A stretch of DNA of 64,000 bases from Desulfuromonas sp. TF. Its GTDB lineage: Bacteria > Desulfobacterota > Desulfuromonadia > Desulfuromonadales > ATBO01. The stretch is taken from NCBI RefSeq assembly GCF_000472285.1, contig NZ_KI421421.1, positions 673,158 through 737,157 of the forward strand, in the 5' to 3' direction. The first letter of the stretch is position 1. Each line of letters opens with the position of its first letter. The position numbers and the translations under genes are program-made. This document shows, one piece after another, positions 21,137 to 30,788 of the stretch. Below the pieces are notes generated by a model that made no database searches, was not told where the DNA came from, and worked only from the letters and a program-made list of their open reading frames with translations.

Positions 21137-23112
21137 TGGATGCCCAGGAGAAATGGGTTCGCTTTCGCATCCGCCTTGTCGGATTCTGTTTCATCGCAGC
21201 GTTCGCCCTGATCTCGGTGCGGGCTTTCCAACTCCAGGTTCTCGGTCAGGAAGAGTGGCAGAAGCGGGCCGAACGCCAGCACCAGAAGATCATTCCTCTC
21301 ACCCCTCAAAGGGGTACCATCTTCGATCGCAACGGCGAGGAACTTGCATTGAGCGTAGAGGTTGATTCCATCTTTGCGGAACCCCGAAAGATGTCGAACT
21401 CCGCGGCCGTGGCCGGGCCTCTGGCGGCGGCGCTTTCGCTGCCCCGTTCAGCAATCGAGGCCAAGCTGAATTCGAACCGGGGGTTTGTCTGGGTCAAGCG
21501 TCAGGTCCCGCCGAGGGAGAGCGCGAAAGTTCGAGAGCTGAACCTGCCGGGAATCAATTTTGTCAAGGAACATCGCCGGTATTATCCGAATTCGGAGGTC
21601 GGGGCCCAGGTTCTCGGCTTTACCGGCCTTGACCCCAAAGGGCTGGAGGGGCTGGAACTCAGGTACGACTCGGTGATGCTGGGCCAGGAAGGTTATCTTG
21701 TCACGGAGCGGGATGCGCTTGGGCGGGGGATGGGAGGTGGCGGTCCGGCGATCAAGGGTGGCAGCCGGGGAAGCGATATCCATCTGACCCTGGACAAGAA
21801 TCTCCAGTATATCGCTGAGAAAGAATTGGCCGCCGGTGTGAACGAGGCGAAGGCGCGGGCAGGAACCGTCGTGGTGATGGAGCCCAGGACGGGTAAAATT
21901 CTGGCCATGGCCAGTCAGCCCGACTATAATCCGAACGCCTTTTATAATTACCGTCCCGCCCAGTGGCGCAATCGGGCTCTGTGCGACACCTTCGAGCCGG
22001 GTTCAACCATGAAGGTTTTCGTCCTGGCCGCCGCGCTGAACGAGAAAACAATTCGACCCGGCGAGGCGATAGACTGTGAAAAGGGGACGTACGCGGTTGG
22101 CGGAAAGGTCATTCACGACCACCACCCCTACGGCAATCTGACAATTGCTGAGGTCCTCAAGTACAGTTCCAACATCGGGGCAGCGAAAGTCGGAAAGTCC
22201 CTGGAGCGTGAGCGGCTCTATCGATATCTGACCGATTTTGGTTTCGGGAATCTGTCAGGCCTGGATTTGCCGGGTGAGGTTGAAGGAGTGCTTCGCAAGC
22301 CTTCCCGGTGGTTTGAAGTCGATCTTGCCGCCATCTCTTTCGGCCAGGGAATGACGGTCACTCCGATACAGCTCGCCAGTGCCACCGCGGCTATTGCGAA
22401 CGGAGGCTCCCTTATGGCACCTTATGTGGTGGAGCGAGTCGTCGATAGTTTCGGCGAGACTGCCGAGAGTCGGAAACCCCGGAAGGTGCGCCAGGTCGTC
22501 TCCCCGGAAGTTGCCCATCGCATGCGCGAAATGATGGCTATGACCACTGAAGAAGGAGGAACCGGAACTCTTGCCGCCGTTCCGGGATTCAGAGTTGCGG
22601 GTAAAACCGGTACGGCCCAGAAGGTCGATCCCGTGACGGGAGGATATTCGGTGGACAAACGGATTTCTTCCTTCGTTGGTTTTGTTCCCGCCGAAGATCC
22701 TCGACTGGTTGTTCTCGTAATTATGGATGAACCGTCGGGCAAGACTTATGGAGGACTCGTGGCCGCCCCGGTCTTCTCGCGGATCGCCGACCAGGCCCTG
22801 CGTTATCTGAGGGTCGCGCCGACAGAACCCGGAACGCTAAATCCGCTCCCGCTGTACGTGGAGAAAAAAACCGCCTCTTCGCCCAAGGCGGTCGTCGCAT
22901 TTCAGGGGCAGGAGCCGGAACAGCATGAAGGGGCTCCCCGCATGCCCGACTGCGTCGGCATGAGCAGCCGCCAGGTATTGCAGACGATGGGGCGTACCGG
23001 ACTCAATATCAAGCTGAAGGGCAATGGTCGGGTGGTGGAGCAGTCGCCACCTGCCGGCAGACCCATAAAATTCGGCGCGGAGGTTTGGGTGAGGCTGGCG
23101 CCCCCCGCGTGA
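21136..23112 (+). CDS. ftsI: Division transpeptidase FtsI (PBP3) with PASTA domain
   Basis: FtsI cross-links septal peptidoglycan together with FtsW. The 658-aa protein has an N-terminal membrane anchor (about residues 14-34), a pedestal domain, and a transpeptidase domain. The catalytic motifs are visible: STMK in FEPGSTMKVF (about 289-292), SSN (about 343-345) and KTGT in VAGKTGTAQK. A single C-terminal PASTA domain (about 600-656; MPDCVGMSSRQVLQTMG) is extra relative to E. coli FtsI and recalls SpoVD/PBP2x. Confidence 0.95.
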   Translation: MDAQEKWVRFRIRLVGFCFIAAFALISVRAFQLQVLGQEEWQKRAERQHQKIIPLTPQRGTIFDRNGEELALSVEVDSIFAEPRKMSNSAAVAGPLAAALSLPRSAIEAKLNSNRGFVWVKRQVPPRESAKVRELNLPGINFVKEHRRYYPNSEVGAQVLGFTGLDPKGLEGLELRYDSVMLGQEGYLVTERDALGRGMGGGGPAIKGGSRGSDIHLTLDKNLQYIAEKELAAGVNEAKARAGTVVVMEPRTGKILAMASQPDYNPNAFYNYRPAQWRNRALCDTFEPGSTMKVFVLAAALNEKTIRPGEAIDCEKGTYAVGGKVIHDHHPYGNLTIAEVLKYSSNIGAAKVGKSLERERLYRYLTDFGFGNLSGLDLPGEVEGVLRKPSRWFEVDLAAISFGQGMTVTPIQLASATAAIANGGSLMAPYVVERVVDSFGETAESRKPRKVRQVVSPEVAHRMREMMAMTTEEGGTGTLAAVPGFRVAGKTGTAQKVDPVTGGYSVDKRISSFVGFVPAEDPRLVVLVIMDEPSGKTYGGLVAAPVFSRIADQALRYLRVAPTEPGTLNPLPLYVEKKTASSPKAVVAFQGQEPEQHEGAPRMPDCVGMSSRQVLQTMGRTGLNIKLKGNGRVVEQSPPAGRPIKFGAEVWVRLAPPA

Positions 23113-23162
23113 AAAAAATCCCTTTGACTTTTATCGGCTAGGGGAGGAAGATAGTTGATTCT

Positions 23163-24674
23163 ATGAAGATTTCAGCCCTGCTAGACAACCTGACCCCACG
23201 CCGGGTCGACGGACCGCCGGACACCGAAATCACGGGTCTTTATCACGACTCTCGCCAGGTGCTGCCCGGGGGAGCTTTTTTCGCCCTGCGCGGCGCATTG
23301 ACCGATGGACACCGGTTCATCGACGATGCCCTGGCGAGGGGTGCCTCCGCAGTCTTCATGGAGGAGAAGAGGCCTTTGCCGGACGGTGTCGTCGGCGTTC
23401 TGCTCGATGACGCCCGCCAGGCGATGGGCAGGGTCGCGGCCGCATTTTATGGCAACCCGACCGCTGGAATTCCCGTGGCTGGAGTGACGGGGACCAACGG
23501 CAAGACCACGATCACTTATCTGCTCGAATCGATTTTGAATGTGGCCGGCAGACGTCCGGCCGTCATCGGAACGATCAATTACCGCTTTGGAGTAACGCAG
23601 ATCCCGGCGCCGCACACGACCCCCGAATCGACGGATCTGTTCCGGACCATCGCCGATTTTCGACGTCAGGGAGCCGGCGCCCTGGTCATGGAGGTCTCCT
23701 CCCATGCCCTCGACCAGCATCGGGTGGAGGAGGTCCGTTTCAGTGTGGGGATTTTCACGAATCTCACCCCTGAACATCTCGACTACCACCAGGATATGGA
23801 AGGGTATTTCGCCACCAAGCGGCGGCTTCTGACCGATTTGCTGGAGTCCGCGGGCGGCCGCGCCGTGATCAACATCGACGATGAGTACGGCCGACGGATT
23901 GCCTCAGAGCTTCCCGGCTCCCTGACCTGCGGCCGAGACGAAAAGGCTCGTGTCCGGCCTCTCGAGATGACCGTCTCTCTGAGGGGGATTGAAGGAATGG
24001 TGGACACGCCGGTCGGCTCCTTCCACCTGAAATCCCCCCTGCTTGGCACATTCAATCTGCAGAATCTCCTGTGCGCCGCCGGCGCCGCGGTGGCGATGGA
24101 TATTCCCCTGGAGGTCATCTCCGAGGGGCTCGCCGGTGCGCCGCAGGTACCCGGCCGGATGGAGCGGATAGAGAACGACCGTGACGCATTGATACTGGTC
24201 GATTACGCCCATACGGGCGACGCTCTGGAGAAGGTCCTGAGCACCCTTCAGGACCTTTCCCCCCGCCGGATCATTACCGTCTTCGGATGCGGCGGCGACC
24301 GGGACCGGGGCAAACGTCCGGTGATGGGGGAGGTCGCCGCCCGATTTTCGGACTTGACGGTTCTTACCTCGGACAACCCCCGCTCGGAGGATCCTCTTGC
24401 CATCCTGGAGGAGATCCGTATGGGAGTAAGGCGCATCTGCGAGAGGGAATTGACCCGGAAAGAAGCCCTTGCCGGAGAGGAAAAAGGGTTCGTGATCATT
24501 CCGGATCGTCGAGAAGCCATCTCCTTTGCCGTCGAGGCCCTTCACCCGGGCGAACTTCTGCTGGTGGCGGGCAAGGGACACGAGGATTATCAGATCATCG
24601 GCAGGGAGCGGCGTCATTTCGACGATCGGGAGGAACTGCGCCGGGCTCTCACCCGGGGAGAGAGGAAGCCATGA
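23163..24674 (+). CDS. murE: UDP-MurNAc-L-Ala-D-Glu:meso-diaminopimelate ligase
   Basis: MurE adds the third amino acid of the peptidoglycan stem. The 503-aa protein has the ATP-binding GVTGTNGKTTITYLLE (about residues 109-124). The motif TSDNPRSEDP (about 403-412) has the DNPR signature that selects meso-diaminopimelate rather than lysine, so the wall is of the Gram-negative type. It is 50 bases after ftsI and overlaps murF by ATGA. Confidence 0.97.
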   Translation: MKISALLDNLTPRRVDGPPDTEITGLYHDSRQVLPGGAFFALRGALTDGHRFIDDALARGASAVFMEEKRPLPDGVVGVLLDDARQAMGRVAAAFYGNPTAGIPVAGVTGTNGKTTITYLLESILNVAGRRPAVIGTINYRFGVTQIPAPHTTPESTDLFRTIADFRRQGAGALVMEVSSHALDQHRVEEVRFSVGIFTNLTPEHLDYHQDMEGYFATKRRLLTDLLESAGGRAVINIDDEYGRRIASELPGSLTCGRDEKARVRPLEMTVSLRGIEGMVDTPVGSFHLKSPLLGTFNLQNLLCAAGAAVAMDIPLEVISEGLAGAPQVPGRMERIENDRDALILVDYAHTGDALEKVLSTLQDLSPRRIITVFGCGGDRDRGKRPVMGEVAARFSDLTVLTSDNPRSEDPLAILEEIRMGVRRICERELTRKEALAGEEKGFVIIPDRREAISFAVEALHPGELLLVAGKGHEDYQIIGRERRHFDDREELRRALTRGERKP

Positions 24675-26065
24675 AACTCACCCTCCAGCAACTCGCCCAG
24701 ATCCTTGGGGCGGACATTACCCCCTCCGGCGCCCGGGCGACCGTCAGCGGCATCTCCACGGACAGCCGGACCGTCGGCCGGGGGGAATTGTTCGTCCCCT
24801 TGCGCGGCGACCGGTTCGACGGGCATGATTTTCTTTGCCAGGCAGCCCGCCAGGGGGCGGCCGCCTGCCTGAGCGAGGAAGTTCTTTCCGGCTTTCCCGT
24901 GCCCGTCATACGAGTGGAGAACACCCTGGCCGCCTTGGGCAATTTGGCGGCTTCGCTGCGCCGGGGTTTTTCTGGTCCCGTCATCGCGGTGACGGGTTCC
25001 TCCGGCAAGACCACGACCAAGGAAATGCTCTCCGCCATTCTCTCCCTCTCGGATGTAGGGCTCAAGACCGCCGGCAATTTCAATAACCTGATCGGTCTGC
25101 CGCTGACTCTCTTCCGTCTTGAGCCGCGGCACCGGTGGGCCATCCTCGAGATGGGGATGAGCGCCCGCCGCGAGATCGCCCGTCTTGCCGAGATCGCCGA
25201 TCCGACGGTCGGGGTGATTACCAATGTGGGCCCTGCCCACCTGGAAACTCTTTTAAACCTGGACGGCGTTGCCCGGGCCAAGGGGGAGCTCTTTGCCGCC
25301 CTGAAGCCGGGGGGGACGGCGGTCATCAACGCAGACGACGAACTGGTGGCGCAATTGCCCGTCGCCAACGGCGTGAGACGCCTTCTGTTCGGGACTTCCC
25401 CGGAAGCGCAGGTGCGGGCGGAGGAAATCGAAGTGACCGGAGAGGCGGTCTGCTTTCGCCTCCTTGTTCCCGAAGGGGAGCGTTTCGTCACTCTGAAGGT
25501 GCCGGGACGCCATAACGTATCCAATGCCCTGGCCGCCGCGGCGGCGGCGGCCTCTGTGGGCGTCGGAATCGATCTCATCGTCAGGGGGCTGGAGAACTTC
25601 ACCCCCGTCTCCGGACGGATGGAAGTTGTCCGGGGGGAAGACGGCGTTCTCTTCATCGAGGACGGTTACAATGCCAACCCCCTCTCGGTGCGCGTGGCTC
25701 TGGAAGCCCTCGATGAAATGGGGGGCTCCGGACGGCGTGTCGCCGTGCTGGGAGACATGCTCGAGCTCGGCAGCGGCTCCGACGGCTTCCATCGCGAAGC
25801 GGGATGGGTGGCGGCCAGGCGTTGCGACTATCTCCTGCTGATGGGGGGGATGGCCGAGCACACCTCGGCGGGAGCCCGGGAAAGGGGGATGCAGAGCGAC
25901 CGTGTCCGGGTTGTCGGCTCCCATGACGAGGCGGCCGAATATCTGAGGAGAATCCTCAGGCCGGGGGATCGGGTCCTGATCAAGGGGTCCCGCGGGATGA
26001 AAATGGAAAAAATCGGAGCCGCCCTGAGGGCGCCTTCCTCGCCGCTTGCGGTCAACCATGGCTAG
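24671..26065 (+). CDS. murF: UDP-MurNAc-tripeptide:D-Ala-D-Ala ligase
   Basis: MurF completes the pentapeptide by adding D-Ala-D-Ala. The 464-aa protein has the P-loop [14 protein letters not shown] (about residues 111-124), and [15 protein letters not shown] and [10 protein letters not shown] in the central and C-terminal domains. The ATG at 24671 overlaps the murE stop; a longer in-frame reading that runs antiparallel through murE is not real. Confidence 0.97.
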   Translation: MKLTLQQLAQILGADITPSGARATVSGISTDSRTVGRGELFVPLRGDRFDGHDFLCQAARQGAAACLSEEVLSGFPVPVIRVENTLAALGNLAASLRRGFSGPVIAVTGSSGKTTTKEMLSAILSLSDVGLKTAGNFNNLIGLPLTLFRLEPRHRWAILEMGMSARREIARLAEIADPTVGVITNVGPAHLETLLNLDGVARAKGELFAALKPGGTAVINADDELVAQLPVANGVRRLLFGTSPEAQVRAEEIEVTGEAVCFRLLVPEGERFVTLKVPGRHNVSNALAAAAAAASVGVGIDLIVRGLENFTPVSGRMEVVRGEDGVLFIEDGYNANPLSVRVALEALDEMGGSGRRVAVLGDMLELGSGSDGFHREAGWVAARRCDYLLLMGGMAEHTSAGARERGMQSDRVRVVGSHDEAAEYLRRILRPGDRVLIKGSRGMKMEKIGAALRAPSSPLAVNHG

Positions 26066-26076
26066 GCTTGGATAAT

Positions 26077-27153
26077 ATGCTGTATCATTTCCTCTATCCG
26101 CTGCATACGGAATTTTCGGTCCTGACCGTGTTTCGTTTCATCACGTTCAGAACCATCTACGCCACCATCACGGCTCTGGTGATTTCGTTTATTCTTGGCC
26201 CCTGGCTGATCCAGAAGCTCTCGAGCCTGCAGATCGGCCAGAGCATTCGCAAGGTGGGCCCCGAGTCCCATTTCAAGAAGGAAGGGACGCCGACCATGGG
26301 CGGGACCCTCATTCTGCTGGCCATCTTTCTGCCGACCATTCTCTGGGCCGACCTGGGCAACATCTATGTCTGGATTACCCTGATGGTCACCGTAGGCTTC
26401 GGGGTGGTGGGTTTTATCGACGATTACCGCAAAGTGAAGATGAAGAACAGCGAGGGCCTTTCGGCCCGCCAGAAGATGTTCTGGCTGCTGCTGATCTCTT
26501 TTTCGGCGGGTGTAGCGCTCTTTGCCTATCCACCCTTCCAGACCGTCCTCGTATTCCCCTTTTTCAAAGGATTGCGTCCAGACCTGGGATTGTTCTATAT
26601 CCCCTTTGCCATGCTGGTGATCGTCGGGGCCGGCAATGCGGTCAATCTTACTGACGGTCTTGACGGCCTTGCGATCGGTCCCATGATCATCGCCACGGGA
26701 ACTTACCTCCTCTTCGCCTATCTGGCCGGCAACGCCCGCCTTGCCGAATATCTGCAGATCAGCAGCGTGCAGGGCGCCGGAGAGCTGGCGGTGCTGTGCG
26801 GTGCGATGGTCGGGGCAGGGCTGGGATTTCTCTGGTTCAACAGCTATCCCGCGCAGGTCTTCATGGGGGACGTGGGAAGTCTCTCCCTCGGCGGAGCCCT
26901 GGGGACCATCGCGGTGATCACCAAGCAGGAAATCGTGCTGGTCATCGTGGGCGGCATATTCGTTATGGAGGCGCTCTCGGTCATTTTCCAGGTGACATCG
27001 TTTCGCTTCTACGGCAAGCGGATCTTCCGCATGGCCCCCATCCATCACCATTTCGAGCTCAAAGGATGGCCTGAACCGAAGATCATCGTCCGCTTCTGGA
27101 TCATCAGCATTATCCTTGCCCTGGTCGGTCTGTCGACCCTGAAGCTGAGGTGA
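26077..27153 (+). CDS. mraY: Phospho-N-acetylmuramoyl-pentapeptide transferase MraY
   Basis: MraY transfers phospho-MurNAc-pentapeptide to undecaprenyl phosphate, forming lipid I. The 358-aa protein has ten or so hydrophobic helices. Signatures include [16 protein letters not shown] (about residues 60-75), [13 protein letters not shown] with catalytic aspartates (about 190-202), and [15 protein letters not shown] (about 318-332). I took the ATG at 26077; a TTG three codons earlier is possible. Confidence 0.97.
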   Translation: MLYHFLYPLHTEFSVLTVFRFITFRTIYATITALVISFILGPWLIQKLSSLQIGQSIRKVGPESHFKKEGTPTMGGTLILLAIFLPTILWADLGNIYVWITLMVTVGFGVVGFIDDYRKVKMKNSEGLSARQKMFWLLLISFSAGVALFAYPPFQTVLVFPFFKGLRPDLGLFYIPFAMLVIVGAGNAVNLTDGLDGLAIGPMIIATGTYLLFAYLAGNARLAEYLQISSVQGAGELAVLCGAMVGAGLGFLWFNSYPAQVFMGDVGSLSLGGALGTIAVITKQEIVLVIVGGIFVMEALSVIFQVTSFRFYGKRIFRMAPIHHHFELKGWPEPKIIVRFWIISIILALVGLSTLKLR

Positions 27154-27154
27154 T

Positions 27155-28513
27155 ATGAAACGAGATTTCAGCCATAAGAAAGTGGTCGTGACGGGAGGCG
27201 GACGCACCGGGCTCGCCCTGGCCGACTATTTTCTCCGGCGCGGAGCGGAGGTCACTCTCTCGGACCGTCGTCCGGCAGCGCGCATTCCCGGTCTGCAGTC
27301 CCTGGAGGGGAAGGGCGTCAACCTGGATCTCGAAGGGCACACTCCGGAGCTCTTTACCTCTGCCGATCTTGTGGCCATCAGCCCGGGAGTGCCCCTTACG
27401 GCTCCGGCCGTGGCGGCTGCCCTCGCCGCAGGAGTGCCGGTGCTGGGCGAGATCGAGATCGCCTTTTCAGAGGTCTTCGCGCCGATCGTGGCCATCACCG
27501 GAACCAACGGGAAGTCGACCACCACCACCCTGATGGGGGAGATCTTCAAGGCCTGGGGAAAGAAGACCTTCGTCGGGGGAAATCTGGGAACTCCCCTGAC
27601 CGAGGCGGTGGACGGCGAATGGGACTGGCTGGTGGCGGAGCTCTCCTCCTTTCAGCTCGAAGCGATTCATGAATTTCGTCCCCGCTATGCCCTGCTGCTC
27701 AACCTCAGCGAGGACCATCTTGACCGCTACCCCGACATGGACTCCTATGTGGCGGCCAAAGTACGGATTTTCGAGAACATGGACGGCGGGGACGTAGCCG
27801 TGCTGAATGCAGAGGATCCCATGGTCATCGAGGCGGCCGAAGGGATCGCGCCCCGGGTGGTGTTGTTTTCCTCCCGTCGGAAGCTTTCCTCGGGGATGGG
27901 GTTTGCCGACGGCGACATGGTCTGGCGCCGGGGCGATGATGAATATCGGTTTCCGGCAGGGGAATTGCTGCTCAAGGGGCTGCACAATATCGAGAACGTC
28001 ATGGCGGCCCTTATCCCCCCGCTTATGGAGGGTTGCCCTCCGGAGCTCGCCTGGCGGACCGCCTGCGCCTTTGCGGGCCTCGACCACCGGATGGCCCCGG
28101 TGCGGGTTCTGGACGGTGTAACCTGGTACAACGATTCCAAGGGGACGAACGTCGGCAGCGTGGTCAAGAGCCTGGCCGGCCTTCCGGCCCCCGTGACCCT
28201 GATCGCCGGAGGGAAGGACAAGGGGGGTGATTACTCTCCGCTGGCCGATCCGGTTCGGGCGAAGGTTCGGCATCTGATTCTTATAGGTCAGGCCGGTCCC
28301 CGAATGGCGTCGGCTCTCGGCGAATTCACCCATACGGTCATGGCCGGCACCCTGGAGGAAGCGGTCCAGCGGGCCAGGGAAGTGACTCCGGAAGGCGGTT
28401 CGGTTCTTCTGTCGCCCGGATGTTCGAGTTTCGACATGTTCGAGAGTTTCGAGCAGCGGGGCGAGGTCTTCACCCGGGCGGTGCGGGCCTTGCCGGAGAG
28501 GAAGGCGATTTAG
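27155..28513 (+). CDS. murD: UDP-MurNAc-L-Ala:D-glutamate ligase
   Basis: MurD adds D-Glu to UDP-MurNAc-L-Ala. The 452-aa protein has the N-terminal Rossmann motif VVVTGGGRTGLALADY, the P-loop ITGTNGKSTTTTLMGE (about residues 113-128), and TWYNDSKGTNVGS (about 325-337) near the C-terminal domain. It starts one base after the mraY stop codon and ends 3 bases before ftsW. Confidence 0.97.
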   Translation: MKRDFSHKKVVVTGGGRTGLALADYFLRRGAEVTLSDRRPAARIPGLQSLEGKGVNLDLEGHTPELFTSADLVAISPGVPLTAPAVAAALAAGVPVLGEIEIAFSEVFAPIVAITGTNGKSTTTTLMGEIFKAWGKKTFVGGNLGTPLTEAVDGEWDWLVAELSSFQLEAIHEFRPRYALLLNLSEDHLDRYPDMDSYVAAKVRIFENMDGGDVAVLNAEDPMVIEAAEGIAPRVVLFSSRRKLSSGMGFADGDMVWRRGDDEYRFPAGELLLKGLHNIENVMAALIPPLMEGCPPELAWRTACAFAGLDHRMAPVRVLDGVTWYNDSKGTNVGSVVKSLAGLPAPVTLIAGGKDKGGDYSPLADPVRAKVRHLILIGQAGPRMASALGEFTHTVMAGTLEEAVQRAREVTPEGGSVLLSPGCSSFDMFESFEQRGEVFTRAVRALPERKAI

Positions 28514-28516
28514 ACG

Positions 28517-29623
28517 ATGGAAATGAGGAGAGGATTCGATACCACGATTCTCCTGCTGGCGGTGGTGCTCACCTGCCTCGGCGTGGTCATGGTTTATTCC
28601 TCCTCTTCCGTCATGGCCGCCAAGCGTTATGCCGACGGCTTCTACTTTCTCAAGCGACAGGGCCTCTACGCACTGGCGGGATTCACGGTCCTGGCGGTGA
28701 CAATGCGCATCGACTACCATATCCTGCGGCGGCTGGCGGTCCCTTTTTTCCTCGGCTGCGCGGTCCTTCTGGCTGCGGTGCTCATACCCGGAATCGGTTC
28801 CCATGCCGGCGGCGCCTCCCGCTGGATACGCCTGGGCGGCATCTCGATCCAGCCTTCGGAACTGGCGAAGCTCGGACTCATCATTTACATGGCCCATTCG
28901 CTGGCCAAGAAGCGCGACAAGGTCAAAAGCTTCAAACTCGGGTTCATCCCGTACATGGTTGTATTAGCCCTGCTCCTGGTTCTGTTGCTGATGCAGCCTG
29001 ACCTTGGAAGCGCTCTCACCATGGGGGTTGTGGCCATGGTGATGCTCCTGGTGGCGGGAACCCGCTTCACCTATATCGTGTCCCTGGTAATCGTGGCCCT
29101 GCCGTTTCTGTATTTCGCGGTCATGAATGTGGACTATCGCCGCAAACGGATTCTATCCTTTCTCAATCCCTGGGACGATCCGACCAATACCGGTTTCCAG
29201 ATCATTCAGAGCTGGATCGCTTTCGGCAGCGGCGGCCTGTTCGGCAACGGCCTGGGGGAAGGAAAACAGAAACTTTTCTATCTCCCCGAGGCGCATACGG
29301 ATTTCATTTTTTCGGTGGTGGGGGAGGAGCTCGGATTCGTCGGCGTATTCGTGATCTCTGCCATGTTCCTGGTGCTGATCATGAGGGGTATTCGCGCCGC
29401 CCAGGGGGCTCCGGATGACTTCGGCCGATACCTCGCCTGCGGCGTGACCCTTCTGCTGGGTATGGAGGCGTTCGTCAATATTGCCGTCGTCATGGGGATG
29501 CTCCCCACCAAGGGAATGGCCCTGCCCTTTCTCTCCTACGGGGGAACGAGCCTGCTGACCACTCTGCTGGCGGTCGGAATACTGCTGAACATATCGAGTC
29601 ACGCTCCGGGAGAACTGCGATGA
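28517..29623 (+). CDS. ftsW: Septal peptidoglycan glycosyltransferase FtsW (SEDS)
   Basis: FtsW polymerises septal glycan strands with FtsI. The 368-aa polytopic protein has about ten helices. It carries SEDS signatures such as GGASRWIRLGGISIQPSELAK (short form around residues 97-115), the extracellular catalytic loop near GEGKQKLFYLPEAHTDFIF, and FLSYGGTSLLTT near the end. It overlaps murG by ATGA. Confidence 0.97.
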   Translation: MEMRRGFDTTILLLAVVLTCLGVVMVYSSSSVMAAKRYADGFYFLKRQGLYALAGFTVLAVTMRIDYHILRRLAVPFFLGCAVLLAAVLIPGIGSHAGGASRWIRLGGISIQPSELAKLGLIIYMAHSLAKKRDKVKSFKLGFIPYMVVLALLLVLLLMQPDLGSALTMGVVAMVMLLVAGTRFTYIVSLVIVALPFLYFAVMNVDYRRKRILSFLNPWDDPTNTGFQIIQSWIAFGSGGLFGNGLGEGKQKLFYLPEAHTDFIFSVVGEELGFVGVFVISAMFLVLIMRGIRAAQGAPDDFGRYLACGVTLLLGMEAFVNIAVVMGMLPTKGMALPFLSYGGTSLLTTLLAVGILLNISSHAPGELR

Positions 29624-30696
29624 AAATGCTGCTGGCCGGCGGCGGCACCGGCGGACATCTCTTCCCGGCCGTAGCCCTGGCCCAGCGCCTTCTGGAGCAG
29701 ACGCCGGAGAGCGAAGTGCTCTTCGTCGGCACCGAACGGGGGATCGAGTCACGAATCCTGCCGGAACTCGGCCTTCCACTGGCGACCATCGATATCGCCG
29801 GGTTCGCCGGCAAGGGGATCGGGGGAAAGCTGGCCCTGATTCCCCGGCTCTTTAAAAGCGTGCACCAGTCACTGCGCATTCTCGACCGTTTCCGGCCTCA
29901 GGTCGTGGTTGGAGTCGGCGGATACGCATCGGGGCCGCTTCTGCTTGCGGCCCGTCTCAAGGGGTACCCGGTATTGATTCACGAGCAGAATGCCTGGCCC
30001 GGGCTGACCAATCGACTTCTGGCCCGGTGGGCGGAGCGGATCTGTCTCTCCTTTGCCGAGGCGGACCGGGCGTTCCATCACGGGGCCACAGTGCTGACCG
30101 GCAATCCGTTGCGCCGCGGCATGGAGGATTGTCCTCCCATCTCCCCGGATAACCCGCTGCTCCTGGTCTTCGGCGGCAGCCGGGGAGCCAGGGCCATTAA
30201 CGAAGCCATGGTCCGTGCTCTGCCTCTTCTCGAGGAATTCCGGGGGCGGCTCGGCATTCTGCACCAGACCGGGGCTGAGGATGTGGAATGGACCCGGGAG
30301 GAATATCGACAGGCCGGCTGGGACCCGAACGGGGTGGTGCCGTTCATCAATGACATGGCCGACGCCTACGCCAGGGCCCACCTTGTTCTGTGCCGGGCCG
30401 GCGCAACGACGGTGGCCGAACTGACCGCCTGCGGTCGTCCGGCGATCATGGTGCCGTATCCCCATGCCGCCGGAGACCACCAGAGCGCCAATGCCCGGGC
30501 CCTGGCCCACAGGGGAGCGGCGTTGATGCTCCCCCAGTCCGAGCTTACGGCAGAGAACATCGCCCGGATCGCGGGAGACCTCCTCAGGGACCGGGAGCGG
30601 CTGCTGAACATGGCCGGCGTCGCCCGGTCGATGGGAAAAAGAGGGGCTTCCGACCTCATCCTGAGGGAATGCAGGGCGATAGCGAAGGAACGGTGA
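29620..30696 (+). CDS. murG: UDP-GlcNAc:lipid I GlcNAc transferase MurG
   Basis: MurG makes lipid II at the inner face of the membrane. The 358-aa GT-B enzyme has the N-terminal GGGTGGHLFPAVALAQ (about residues 7-22), VVGVGGYASGP, HEQNAWPGLTNR and GGSRGARAINE (about 185-195). Its stop codon lies within the inverted repeat that fills the murG-murC spacer. Confidence 0.97.
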   Translation: MKMLLAGGGTGGHLFPAVALAQRLLEQTPESEVLFVGTERGIESRILPELGLPLATIDIAGFAGKGIGGKLALIPRLFKSVHQSLRILDRFRPQVVVGVGGYASGPLLLAARLKGYPVLIHEQNAWPGLTNRLLARWAERICLSFAEADRAFHHGATVLTGNPLRRGMEDCPPISPDNPLLLVFGGSRGARAINEAMVRALPLLEEFRGRLGILHQTGAEDVEWTREEYRQAGWDPNGVVPFINDMADAYARAHLVLCRAGATTVAELTACGRPAIMVPYPHAAGDHQSANARALAHRGAALMLPQSELTAENIARIAGDLLRDRERLLNMAGVARSMGKRGASDLILRECRAIAKER

Positions 30697-30763
30697 TCTG
30701 TGATCAGTGATCGGTGAAGGTAGAAACCGATCCCCGACGAATCGTCAACCGATCACAGATCAC
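30693..30763. repeat. Inverted repeat in the murG-murC spacer
   Basis: GTGATCTGTGATC (30693-30705) is the perfect reverse complement of GATCACAGATCAC (30751-30763). Further GATC-rich words and ATCACG copies follow up to 30780. The left arm includes the murG stop codon. This 92-base spacer is the only sizeable interruption between murE and ddl, and it looks like an inserted clade-typical repeat. Confidence 0.7.
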
Positions 30764-30788
30764 GAATAACCAATCACGGATTTTAGAT

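Noticed and set aside
27467-28897. A 476-codon minus-strand frame opposite murD and ftsW
   Set aside because: It is an antisense shadow with histidine- and glycine-rich low-complexity content and no start signal.
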